Source: Rhodohalobacter mucosus
GTDB lineage: Bacteria; Bacteroidota; Rhodothermia; Balneolales; Balneolaceae
Reading direction: 5' to 3'
Length of the DNA: 64,000 bases
Assembly: GCF_003150675.1 (NCBI RefSeq)
Contig: NZ_QGGB01000009.1
Coordinates: 62,001 to 126,000, forward strand
Shown: positions 54,475-61,864 of the stretch, piece after piece
Layout: each line of letters begins with the position of its first letter
Position numbering within the stretch: the first letter of the stretch is position 1
Translations under genes and position numbers: made by a program
The notes under the pieces: model-generated
Told to the model about the DNA's origin: nothing
Databases searched by the model: none
Seen by the model: only the letters and a program-made list of their open reading frames with translations

Positions 54475-55146
54475 TTAACATTTAGGATGAAGGAACAGAA
54501 ATCTCTCTTTTAATGTGCTTATCAATCCTCTGCGCCTGAATTTTTCATATTTGCCGGGTTCCGGTTCAACCTCTTCCAGAATGGTGATGGTAAATAGGGA
54601 CCCGAAAAGAGAGTCAATTTCGGTAAGCGGCACCGAGAAGGGAGGGCCGTTCATTTCCTCCTGATTGTACTCAAAGTGATGCAACAGGCCGTGGGGCTTC
54701 GGGTGCTCCGCGATGAGAGCTTCGATTTTTTTTGCATATCGTGTCCGGGCGGCATCCGGCAGTGCGATCAGTGCGGCCTTGTCGTAGATCAGGTCGAATT
54801 TCTTCCCGGTTGTTTCCGGAAAGCGGAAAAAATCACCGATCCATATCTGCAGGTTTTCGTGTGACAAGATTGAAAAACCGTGCGAACAACTCTCTTCAGG
54901 AACGATACCGCGTTCGTCAAAGTAGCTTCTTACCGCTGTTTCAGATATCTCAACTCCTGTTACTTGAGATGCATTGTGGGTTAAAAAGTCAAGATCCTCA
55001 CTTTTTCCGCATAACGGCACAAGCACGGTGGGCGGCTGCGGTATGGGTAAAGAGTGCCAGTATTTGGAGAGGCCGGGATAACCGCCCGGCATGTGAAAGC
55101 CAACATTGCCCTTGTTCCACCTGCTTCGCCAGTAACTCAGTTCCAT
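54475..55146 (-). CDS. Thiopurine S-methyltransferase family protein
   Basis: A 223-residue methyltransferase with SYWRSRWNKGNVGFHMPGGYPGLSKYW at the N terminus, motif I VLVPLCGKSEDLDFL, VTGVEISETAV and a FDLIYDKAALIAL motif. These are the TPMT/thiol methyltransferase hallmarks. The family methylates thiopurines or inorganic metalloids such as selenite/tellurite in bacteria. The native substrate is unknown. Its start codon is separated from a divergent MATE gene by only 34 bp, so promoters must overlap. Confidence 0.85.
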   Translation of the reverse strand: MELSYWRSRWNKGNVGFHMPGGYPGLSKYWHSLPIPQPPTVLVPLCGKSEDLDFLTHNASQVTGVEISETAVRSYFDERGIVPEESCSHGFSILSHENLQIWIGDFFRFPETTGKKFDLIYDKAALIALPDAARTRYAKKIEALIAEHPKPHGLLHHFEYNQEEMNGPPFSVPLTEIDSLFGSLFTITILEEVEPEPGKYEKFRRRGLISTLKERFLFLHPKC

Positions 55147-55180
55147 GAATGGTTTTAATCGTTAAAATTATGCGATACTT

Positions 55181-56521
55181 TTGGAGCTTCTTCAGAACCT
55201 GCAAACGGAACGGCACATATTGAACCGCACCATACTCAAACTCGCAATTCCCAATATCATCAGCAACCTTTCCGTGCCGCTGCTTGGTGTTGTGGATACA
55301 GCGCTGGTGGGACACCTGGATGAAGTGTATTACCTTGGCGCGCTTGCTGTGGGTGGGATGATATTCAACTTTCTGTTCTGGGGTTTCGGTTTTCTGCGGA
55401 TGGGAACCACCGGTATAACCGCGCAGGAATACGGAGCGCGGAACAGGCAAAGCATGATGATGACGATGGCCAGGGTTCAGCTTATCGCCTGGTCATTTGG
55501 ACTGGCTATCATTCTGATGCAAACCCCTCTGATTAGGTTCAGCCTCTGGATTATTGAGAGCAGCGAGGAGGTTGCTCACTTTACACAGGTGTATTACGAC
55601 ATACGTATTTATACAGCTCCAGCCATGCTTGCCCTTTATGGGCTTCAGGGATGGTTTCTTGGAATGCAGAATGCAAAGTACCCGATGATCATCACCATTG
55701 TCCACAATCTGCTGAATATTGTTTTGAATATCTTTTTTATTCAGGTAATGGACATGCACGTGGATGGAGTGGCATGGGGAACACTGATCTCAACATGGCT
55801 TGCACTTGGGTTGGGTGTATGGCTGTTTTTCAGAAAATACAAACGGTACACAGGCCATTATAAACAGTCCGAACTTGTAAACAGGGATGAGCTGAAGCGG
55901 TACTTTTCGGTAAACCGCGATATATTTATCCGAACACTATGCCTGATTTTCACATTTTCTTTCTTTACTGCAAAAAGCGCCGCGCAGGGTGATCTGGTTC
56001 TCGCAGCCAATACCATACTGCTGCAGCTCTGGATGGTGGCATCATACGGTATCGATGGATTTGCCTATGCGGCGGAGAGCCTGATAGGACGCTTCAAGGG
56101 AGGCAACAATAGTGAAAAACTCAGGAAAGCGGTGTATTACAATCTGGGATGGGGCCTTTTTCTGGGAGTTACTGGGTCACTTATATATCTTCTGTTTGAT
56201 GAAGCTATTCTGTTTTTGTTTACCGACAAAACGGATGTGATCGCCCTTGCGATGTCGGTCATGATATGGACAATTCTTGCTCCTCTGGTATCCAGCTTTT
56301 GCTATATTCTGGATGGTGTGTTTATTGGTGCAACCGAAACGGCACCAATGCGAAACACAATGCTGATTGCAACATTTGCCATTTTTCTGCCGGCCTATTA
56401 TGCAGGCAATTCGCTCTTTGGTGTTCATGGCCTCTGGGTTGCCATGGTATTGTTCATGGTTACCAGGGGTGCAGCGCTAGGCTTTTACCTGCCCGGGAGA
56501 ATTCTGGATATAGAAAACTGA
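55181..56521 (+). CDS. MATE family efflux transporter (DinF-like)
   Basis: A 446-residue 12-helix transporter: RTILKLAIPNIISNLSVPLLGVVDTALVGHLDEVYYLGALAVGG is the DinF-type opening, and later it has GAATEI-like YGARNRQSM and EGFAYAAESLIGR (GIDGFAYAAESLIGRFKGGN) segments. The start is uncertain: I use TTG at 55181; another TTG at 55217 is possible. It diverges from the tpm-like gene with 34 bp between and is followed by sixA 34 bp on. Substrate unknown. Confidence 0.86.
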   Translation: MELLQNLQTERHILNRTILKLAIPNIISNLSVPLLGVVDTALVGHLDEVYYLGALAVGGMIFNFLFWGFGFLRMGTTGITAQEYGARNRQSMMMTMARVQLIAWSFGLAIILMQTPLIRFSLWIIESSEEVAHFTQVYYDIRIYTAPAMLALYGLQGWFLGMQNAKYPMIITIVHNLLNIVLNIFFIQVMDMHVDGVAWGTLISTWLALGLGVWLFFRKYKRYTGHYKQSELVNRDELKRYFSVNRDIFIRTLCLIFTFSFFTAKSAAQGDLVLAANTILLQLWMVASYGIDGFAYAAESLIGRFKGGNNSEKLRKAVYYNLGWGLFLGVTGSLIYLLFDEAILFLFTDKTDVIALAMSVMIWTILAPLVSSFCYILDGVFIGATETAPMRNTMLIATFAIFLPAYYAGNSLFGVHGLWVAMVLFMVTRGAALGFYLPGRILDIEN

Positions 56522-56555
56522 TGGTTCCCAATACACATGGTAGATAAAACGAACT

Positions 56556-57065
56556 ATGGATGATCAACTGAATATTCTGCTGATGAGGCATGCCAAGTCA
56601 TCCTGGAAAGACAGGAGACTGAGAGATTACGACCGTCCGCTCAACAAACGGGGGAATAGGGATGCTCCTGCAATGGGTCTGTTTCTTAAAAATGCGGGAA
56701 GAACGCCCGATCTAATCATCAGTTCACCCGCTCTGCGGGCCAAAACAACGTCGCTGATGGCGGCTGAGGAGATGGATTTTGACCATGAGCGTATTTTATG
56801 GAACGATAAACTCTATTTTGATGGACCTGATGCTTACGTTGAAGCTATCAAACAAGCGGGGACTGAGTCCGGGCTAAAACGGATTATGACTGTTGGCCAT
56901 AACCCCATGACGGAAAACACCATTGCCCTCCTAACCGGCAGGCAGAACCCGTATTCGGTGCCTACGGCAGCAGTCATTTGCCTTGACGTGAATGTAGGTT
57001 CGTGGGATGAGCTGGTACTCGGCTGCTGTACTTTGGTGTGGATAAAAAGACCCAAAGATCTCTGA
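56556..57065 (+). CDS. SixA-type histidine phosphatase
   Basis: A 169-residue histidine phosphatase with the LLMRHAKSSW motif (the nucleophile His in RHA, residues 11-13), RLRDYDRPLNKRG, LIISSPALRAKTT and VGHNPMTENTIALL with the second His. SixA dephosphorylates phosphohistidine on signalling proteins in E. coli; in the FCB group the role is unstudied. It is 34 bp after the MATE gene and convergent with the S46 peptidase. Confidence 0.85.
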   Translation: MDDQLNILLMRHAKSSWKDRRLRDYDRPLNKRGNRDAPAMGLFLKNAGRTPDLIISSPALRAKTTSLMAAEEMDFDHERILWNDKLYFDGPDAYVEAIKQAGTESGLKRIMTVGHNPMTENTIALLTGRQNPYSVPTAAVICLDVNVGSWDELVLGCCTLVWIKRPKDL

Positions 57066-57133
57066 TTTTTACCTCCATTTATTTCGGATGACAGATCAGA
57101 TCTGCCTGTTTCGTCAGCGGGCCGTAAATACCG

Positions 57134-59377
57134 TTAGCCTGCCTCCATTTCCAAAAGCAGGCGTTCGGTTTGGTGAATGTGCCTCATCACAAACAGTATA
57201 TATCGAATATCCACGCTGATGGTTCGTGCTGCATCGGGTACTACATAGTAGTCGCTTACAATGCCCTCGATGTTGCCGTCGAAAGCGAGCCCAATAAGTT
57301 CACCGTTGCCGTCGAGAACAGGGCTTCCCGAATTTCCGCCCGTGATATCGTTTGTGGAAAGGAAGTTAAGATACATGGAGCTGTCGGCCGTCAGCTCGCT
57401 GTCTGAAAAGTACTGAAGCTGTTCGGGAACGTCGAACGGACTGTCTCCGGTATGTTTTGCAAGCATTCCTGAGTACGTTGTAAAGGGGGTATAATACACT
57501 CCATCGGCGGGAACGTACCCCATAATTTGCCCTGCGCTCAGGCGCAGCGTAAAGTTTGCATCAGCATAAACGCTGGGCGCCCCGGTCATCTGAATCATGC
57601 CTTCCGCATACCGTTTTTGGGCCGGCTGCAGATATTGAAAATGCTGGGAGTAGTTTTCCCTGCTTAACTCGAAGGTTTCAAAAATGTCTCTGGATACCAG
57701 GTACAGACTATCGGTAAACGCTTCGTCGCTGAACTGTAGTTCGGAAAAGATCCAGGATGCGGCTATTGTCGTATCGGTGAGTACGGAGCCTGATGCCTGT
57801 CGTGTAATAAATTTCTGGATTTCCTGTTTGAGGGTTTCAGATTCAGGCGATCCAAAAAATCTGTAGAGAATCAGGGGCCGCCGCTCTTCGGGTAATTCCG
57901 CCATCGCCTGCAACATCTCAGTGAGCATAAGCAGTTCCGCTTCCATGTCAATGGCTGCCTGCCAGGTTCTCACCTGATCGTAAAGCTGCTGCCGCTCATC
58001 GGAAGAGTAGAAAACAGAGTCGGGCGCCTGTGAATACTCATAAAAATCGTTGAACAGGCTGCCCATTTGCAACAGGTTGCTAAACTGCAGGGAGTAAAAC
58101 GTAAGGTAAAGCACATCACCGGACTGCCTTGCTATCTGATACGCCTGCTCAAGCTGCGGCATCACTCTGCCGAACTCACTCTTCCGCAGGGAATCGGATT
58201 CGGCCCATCGCACAAACTCCTGATCTTCTGCAATTTTTCTGGATACCACATCGTAATCCTGAAAACCCTCAATCAGGCCTTCGTAATATTTCAGCGCATT
58301 CGCAATGGATGCTCTCTCCGCTGCATTTGAAGCGGCGGTTTCCGGGTTGTTTGCTGCCTGCATCTCCAGGCCGTTCAGATAGGCTTTAAACGCACTGTAA
58401 AGAACCGGGAATTGCTGGTCCTGATAAAAACTGAATGCGGGACTGCTTTCAAAACGGTATGTGCTGCCCGGAAAACCAAGCGTCATGGTAAAGTCGCCCG
58501 GGCTTAGAGCTCTCTCGTTCACTTTCAGGTGACGTTCCGGGGTGTAAGGCACGTTGCCGGGCTGATAAGGTGCTGAGACTCCATCTTCCGAGACATAGGC
58601 CCGCAAAAAAGCGTAATCACCCGTGTGTCTCGGCCACATCCAGTTGTCAATGTCTCCACCGAACTTGCCGATGGCTTGTTCCGGTGCATACACCAGTCTC
58701 ACGTCACGGATGATTTTGTATACCGACATAAATTGACGGTTGCCGGACCAGAAATCATTGATTTCCACCATCAGATCTTCATTTCCGTCACGCCTGGCTT
58801 CTATGATTTCAGAGGATACGGTTGCCTTGATTTCCGCCCGCAGCCGGTTGCCTGCATTTTTGGGAATTGCTGATTCGATTTGCCCGGTAACTTCTGTCTG
58901 CTCAATGGGTATGTACAGTGAATAGTTGGTCAGCGGAAGTTCATCACGATAGTTTTCGGCATAGAAGCCTGTTTGCAGGTAGTTCTGTTCCGTTCCGGAT
59001 ACACCCGCAATTCCATCGTAAGCTACATGATGGTTGGTCAGGATAAGGCCCTCACCGGATACAAATGAACCGGTACCTCCGCCTCCCTCTCCAACATTAA
59101 TTCTGAGCACTGCATGATTCAGTGAGGAGTTATCAATTTGATCATTGTAGAGTTCTTCCGGTGGAAGATTGAGGCCCATTTCTGTCATCTGTTCATACAG
59201 GGCACCGTCTACCTGGGGAAGGAGCCACATACCGGAATGGTCGGGAGACGGTGCATCGGGCTGAACGGTATATCTGGCAGGTGTGTCCTGCAGCATTTCC
59301 TGACCGGTTGCAGAACAACCCGTCAGAACAGAGGCTAAAAGTCCGAAAAAGAAAAATCCCCGGTATGTCAGTTTCAT
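57134..59377 (-). CDS. S46 family dipeptidyl peptidase (DPP7/DPP11 type)
   Basis: A 747-residue secreted serine peptidase with a lipoprotein-like signal (LLASVLTGCSATG, Cys21). It has the S46 motifs GGGGTGSFVSGEGLILTNHHVAYDGI with the catalytic His (residues 116-117), WPRHTGDYAFLRAYV containing the Asp, and the late SGGNSGSPV-type segment DITGGNSGSPVLDGNGELIGLAFDGN with the Ser near 680. It removes dipeptides from the N terminus of peptides in the periplasm. Preference for hydrophobic (DPP7) or acidic (DPP11) residues cannot be told here. Confidence 0.92.
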   Translation of the reverse strand: MKLTYRGFFFFGLLASVLTGCSATGQEMLQDTPARYTVQPDAPSPDHSGMWLLPQVDGALYEQMTEMGLNLPPEELYNDQIDNSSLNHAVLRINVGEGGGGTGSFVSGEGLILTNHHVAYDGIAGVSGTEQNYLQTGFYAENYRDELPLTNYSLYIPIEQTEVTGQIESAIPKNAGNRLRAEIKATVSSEIIEARRDGNEDLMVEINDFWSGNRQFMSVYKIIRDVRLVYAPEQAIGKFGGDIDNWMWPRHTGDYAFLRAYVSEDGVSAPYQPGNVPYTPERHLKVNERALSPGDFTMTLGFPGSTYRFESSPAFSFYQDQQFPVLYSAFKAYLNGLEMQAANNPETAASNAAERASIANALKYYEGLIEGFQDYDVVSRKIAEDQEFVRWAESDSLRKSEFGRVMPQLEQAYQIARQSGDVLYLTFYSLQFSNLLQMGSLFNDFYEYSQAPDSVFYSSDERQQLYDQVRTWQAAIDMEAELLMLTEMLQAMAELPEERRPLILYRFFGSPESETLKQEIQKFITRQASGSVLTDTTIAASWIFSELQFSDEAFTDSLYLVSRDIFETFELSRENYSQHFQYLQPAQKRYAEGMIQMTGAPSVYADANFTLRLSAGQIMGYVPADGVYYTPFTTYSGMLAKHTGDSPFDVPEQLQYFSDSELTADSSMYLNFLSTNDITGGNSGSPVLDGNGELIGLAFDGNIEGIVSDYYVVPDAARTISVDIRYILFVMRHIHQTERLLLEMEAG

Positions 59378-59467
59378 GAATTCTGTATTTTATCAGATGT
59401 TGGTTTTGGTTGACGAAGAATGATGACTATTCTGTCTGAATCAGTTCCAACTGCACCAAAAAAGCAC

Positions 59468-59475
59468 TATATTTG
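59468..59475 (+). promoter_or_regulatory. Candidate -7 box upstream of the gene at 59505
   Basis: TATATTTG is a perfect TAnnTTTG match, 29 bp before the ATG. No good -33 is at 17-19 bp spacing. Confidence 0.45.
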
Positions 59476-59504
59476 TCTAAAATAAAAAGATATCGCTCAA
59501 ACAG

Positions 59505-59855
59505 ATGATCTATAAACAAAAATTTTATTACCTCTGCAAAACCCCTCTGAGCGCAGAAGGGCCGGAAGACGTTGAAGTAATTGATCGTGCTGACGACAGC
59601 AATCAGTTTCCTTCACTTTTCAAAAAGTATGAAGATCTGCGTTCGCATGCTTTTAATGAAGACAATCTTTACAGCATTGTTCGCGCTGACGACATCTATG
59701 AACTGGTGCGCACAGGCACGGAGAAAGAGGCAAAAGAGGATGCATTCGAAAAAGCTGAGCCTGAAATCATCACCAACCTTCAGCACAGAGTGATGCAAAA
59801 AGACGATAAGAATGCAAAAGCCATCCTGAAAGAGGTGCACCAGATCGAAAGCTGA
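59505..59855 (+). CDS. Small acidic protein, unknown function
   Basis: A 116-residue protein without signal or membrane segment. The N terminus is strand-like (MIYKQKFYYLCKTPLSAEGPEDVEVID); the rest is charged and helical (KEAKEDAFEKAEPEIITNLQHRVMQKDDKNAKAILKEVHQIES). No family recognised. A candidate promoter box lies 29 bp before it and a strong terminator 29 bp after it, so it is a monocistronic unit, which supports a real gene. Confidence 0.62.
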   Translation: MIYKQKFYYLCKTPLSAEGPEDVEVIDRADDSNQFPSLFKKYEDLRSHAFNEDNLYSIVRADDIYELVRTGTEKEAKEDAFEKAEPEIITNLQHRVMQKDDKNAKAILKEVHQIES

Positions 59856-59883
59856 TCTGTTTTTCTTGCTCTGTTATCCATTC

Positions 59884-59917
59884 AAAAAGCCCCTGTTTAA
59901 TGCAGGGGCTTTTTTGT
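59884..59917 (+). terminator. Rho-independent terminator of the 59505-59855 gene
   Basis: A stem AAAAAGCCCCTG / CAGGGGCTTTTT around a short loop (TTTAATG), followed by a run of T (59910-59915). It can work in both directions, and the plus-strand use is clear. Confidence 0.9.
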
Positions 59918-59958
59918 TTATAGGGTTTTGCCCCACAAAAAAGGAATGAAAAATCGCT

Positions 59959-59966
59959 TAATTTTG
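59959..59966 (+). promoter_or_regulatory. Candidate -7 box upstream of dps
   Basis: TAATTTTG is a full TAnnTTTG match, 51 bp before the dps ATG; the gene has AGGAGA at 60004-60009 as ribosome-binding site. No -33 element is evident at the usual spacing. Confidence 0.45.
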
Positions 59967-60017
59967 TGTGTATAGGAGAAGCAGTAACAGAAATGAAAAC
60001 AGACAGGAGATATCAGA

Positions 60018-60521
60018 ATGCCTGACGTACAAACACTAAACGGGAAAGATACAATGGAAATCAATATTGGAATTTCAAACGAGCACAGAAAAGCTATTGC
60101 TGAAGGGTTGGCAAAAGTATTGGCCGACAGCTATATGGTTTATCTGAAAACGCATAATTACCATTGGAATGTAACCGGTGAATTGTTCCATTCCCTGCAC
60201 GAGCAGTTTGAAGAGCAGTATACTGAGCTTGCAGAGGCAATTGACGTAATTGCAGAACGCATACGGTCGATTGGGTACAGGGCACCGGGATCGTTTATGG
60301 AATTCAGCGAAATCACATCTATCGAGGAGGATACAGACGATCCAAATGCTCTGGAGATGGTTAAACGACTGGCACTCGACAATGAAGCGATTCTTAGAAC
60401 GGCAAGGTCTGTACTGCCGGCCTGCGAGGAAGCAGGTGACGAGGCCACAATTGATCTGATCACACAAAGACTGGATGTGCATTCCAAAACAGCCTGGATG
60501 CTTAGAAGTCACCTTGAATAA
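60018..60521 (+). CDS. dps: Dps-family DNA-binding ferritin
   Basis: A 167-residue Dps: KTHNYHWNVTGELFHSLHEQFEEQYTELAEAIDVIAERI carries the His/Glu/Asp ligands of the ferroxidase site. The N-terminal 13 residues before MEINIGIS are extra; the start at 60018 is chosen for its AGGAGA site 8 bp before the ATG. Dps makes a dodecamer that stores iron, uses hydrogen peroxide and shields DNA. It has its own -7-like box and terminator, so it is a single-gene unit, consistent with stress control. Confidence 0.9.
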   Translation: MPDVQTLNGKDTMEINIGISNEHRKAIAEGLAKVLADSYMVYLKTHNYHWNVTGELFHSLHEQFEEQYTELAEAIDVIAERIRSIGYRAPGSFMEFSEITSIEEDTDDPNALEMVKRLALDNEAILRTARSVLPACEEAGDEATIDLITQRLDVHSKTAWMLRSHLE

Positions 60522-60547
60522 TCAGGATATTCACATCAGTAATTTCA

Positions 60548-60575
60548 AAACCCGGCACCAGCCGGGTTTTTTTAT
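60548..60575 (+). terminator. Rho-independent terminator of dps
   Basis: AACCCGGC-ACCA-GCCGGGTT hairpin followed by seven T residues (60567-60573), about 26 bp past the dps stop. Confidence 0.92.
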
Positions 60576-60786
60576 GTTCGGGTGATGCTGATTTGAGTCA
60601 GTTCAAATGGTGCATTACGTTAAAAAATTGAGTAACATAGACAGATGGGGAACTGTGTTTTTGGGGAATACGGTGTAGACATTCTTATCAGGTAGGTTAA
60701 AGAAATTGTTACGAAGTCGAATTCCCGACAGACATGTACCAATGCAAAAAAATCACAAAAAACTAACCAACCAATAAAAAGTGACT

Positions 60787-61608
60787 ATGGAGAATATGGA
60801 AGCAATACAAAACATTGACATCATGGATATTGTGATGACATACGGTCCCAATCTGCTTTGGGCCATTTTAACACTGGTACTCGGTTTATGGGTCGTTAAG
60901 TTAATTGTAGCCGGAGTACGGAAAGCCCTCGAAAAGGGAGATACTGAAACAACTCTCAGGGGATTCATCGTCAGTCTGGTTTCGGTACTTCTTAAAATTA
61001 TGGTCTACATAACCGCTCTTGGAATGCTTGGAGTGGAGATGACCTCCTTTATTGCCATTTTGGGTGCCGCAGGTTTAGCGGTTGGCCTGGCGTTATCGGG
61101 AACCCTGCAGAATTTCGCGGGAGGTGTGATGATACTCTTTTTCAAGCCGTTCAAGGCGGGCGACTTTATCGATGCACAAGGCCACTCAGGATCGGTTAAA
61201 GAGATACAGATTTTTGTCACTGTTTTAACAACACCTGATAATAAAACCATTATTATTCCAAATGGCCCGCTGGCGACGGGTTCGCTCGTTAACTATTCCC
61301 GCGAAGAAAAACGGCGGGTCGACTGGTCGTTCGGTATCGGATATGGTGACGATCTTGACAAAGCCTATGATGTGATAAAGCGGCTTCTGTCTGAAGATGA
61401 CAGGGTTTTAAACGATCCGGAACCATTCATGGCGCTGGGTGAACTCGCAGACAGTTCTGTTAATATCACAGTCAGGGCCTGGGTAAATGCAGGCGATTAC
61501 TGGCCGGTATTTTTCAGAATGAATGAGGAAGTGTACAAGACATTCGAAAACGAGGGTCTCTCGATTCCGTTTCCCCAAAGAGACATTCACGTCTTCAACG
61601 AGAAGTAA
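60787..61608 (+). CDS. mscS: Small-conductance mechanosensitive channel MscS
   Basis: A ~273-residue MscS of E. coli-like size. TM1 is at about residues 25-45, TM2 at 60-80, and the pore helix is FIAILGAAGLAVGLALSGTLQNFAGGVMILFFKPF, followed by the beta domain GDFIDAQGHSGSVKEI and IIIPNGPLATGSLVNYSR. The C terminus ends in FPQRDIHVF. It releases osmolytes on membrane tension. The ATG at 60787 is used; a GTG six bases upstream is possible. It has a terminator. Confidence 0.92.
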   Translation: MENMEAIQNIDIMDIVMTYGPNLLWAILTLVLGLWVVKLIVAGVRKALEKGDTETTLRGFIVSLVSVLLKIMVYITALGMLGVEMTSFIAILGAAGLAVGLALSGTLQNFAGGVMILFFKPFKAGDFIDAQGHSGSVKEIQIFVTVLTTPDNKTIIIPNGPLATGSLVNYSREEKRRVDWSFGIGYGDDLDKAYDVIKRLLSEDDRVLNDPEPFMALGELADSSVNITVRAWVNAGDYWPVFFRMNEEVYKTFENEGLSIPFPQRDIHVFNEK

Positions 61609-61619
61609 CAATTGATCAA

Positions 61620-61650
61620 CAAAAACCCTGCCTCTGAGCGGGGTTTTTTA
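61620..61650 (+). terminator. Rho-independent terminator of mscS
   Basis: AAAAACCCTGC / GCGGGGTTTTTT with a six-base loop (CTCTGA) and a T-run, 12 bp after the mscS stop. Confidence 0.88.
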
Positions 61651-61864
61651 TTTCTGTGGATATTGGTCTCTGCAGAGCACAAGCCGTGTACCATAGTTGC
61701 ACTGGGTGCGTTTATAAAACAGTGAAGTGAACAAAGTTCACATTCCATTTTCCTGATTACGGAGCATGTGACCAAAGTTGATTCCATATTGAAACTTGGT
61801 TAAACTGTTAGGCTCACATAGCAGGCTTCGAGCCGTAAATTTTGCAACTTAAGGTTACTTTGTT

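Noticed and set aside
57092-57104. CAGATC-A-GATCTG palindrome between sixA and the S46 gene
   Set aside because: Single short palindrome between convergent genes; may help termination but is not more than chance can give.
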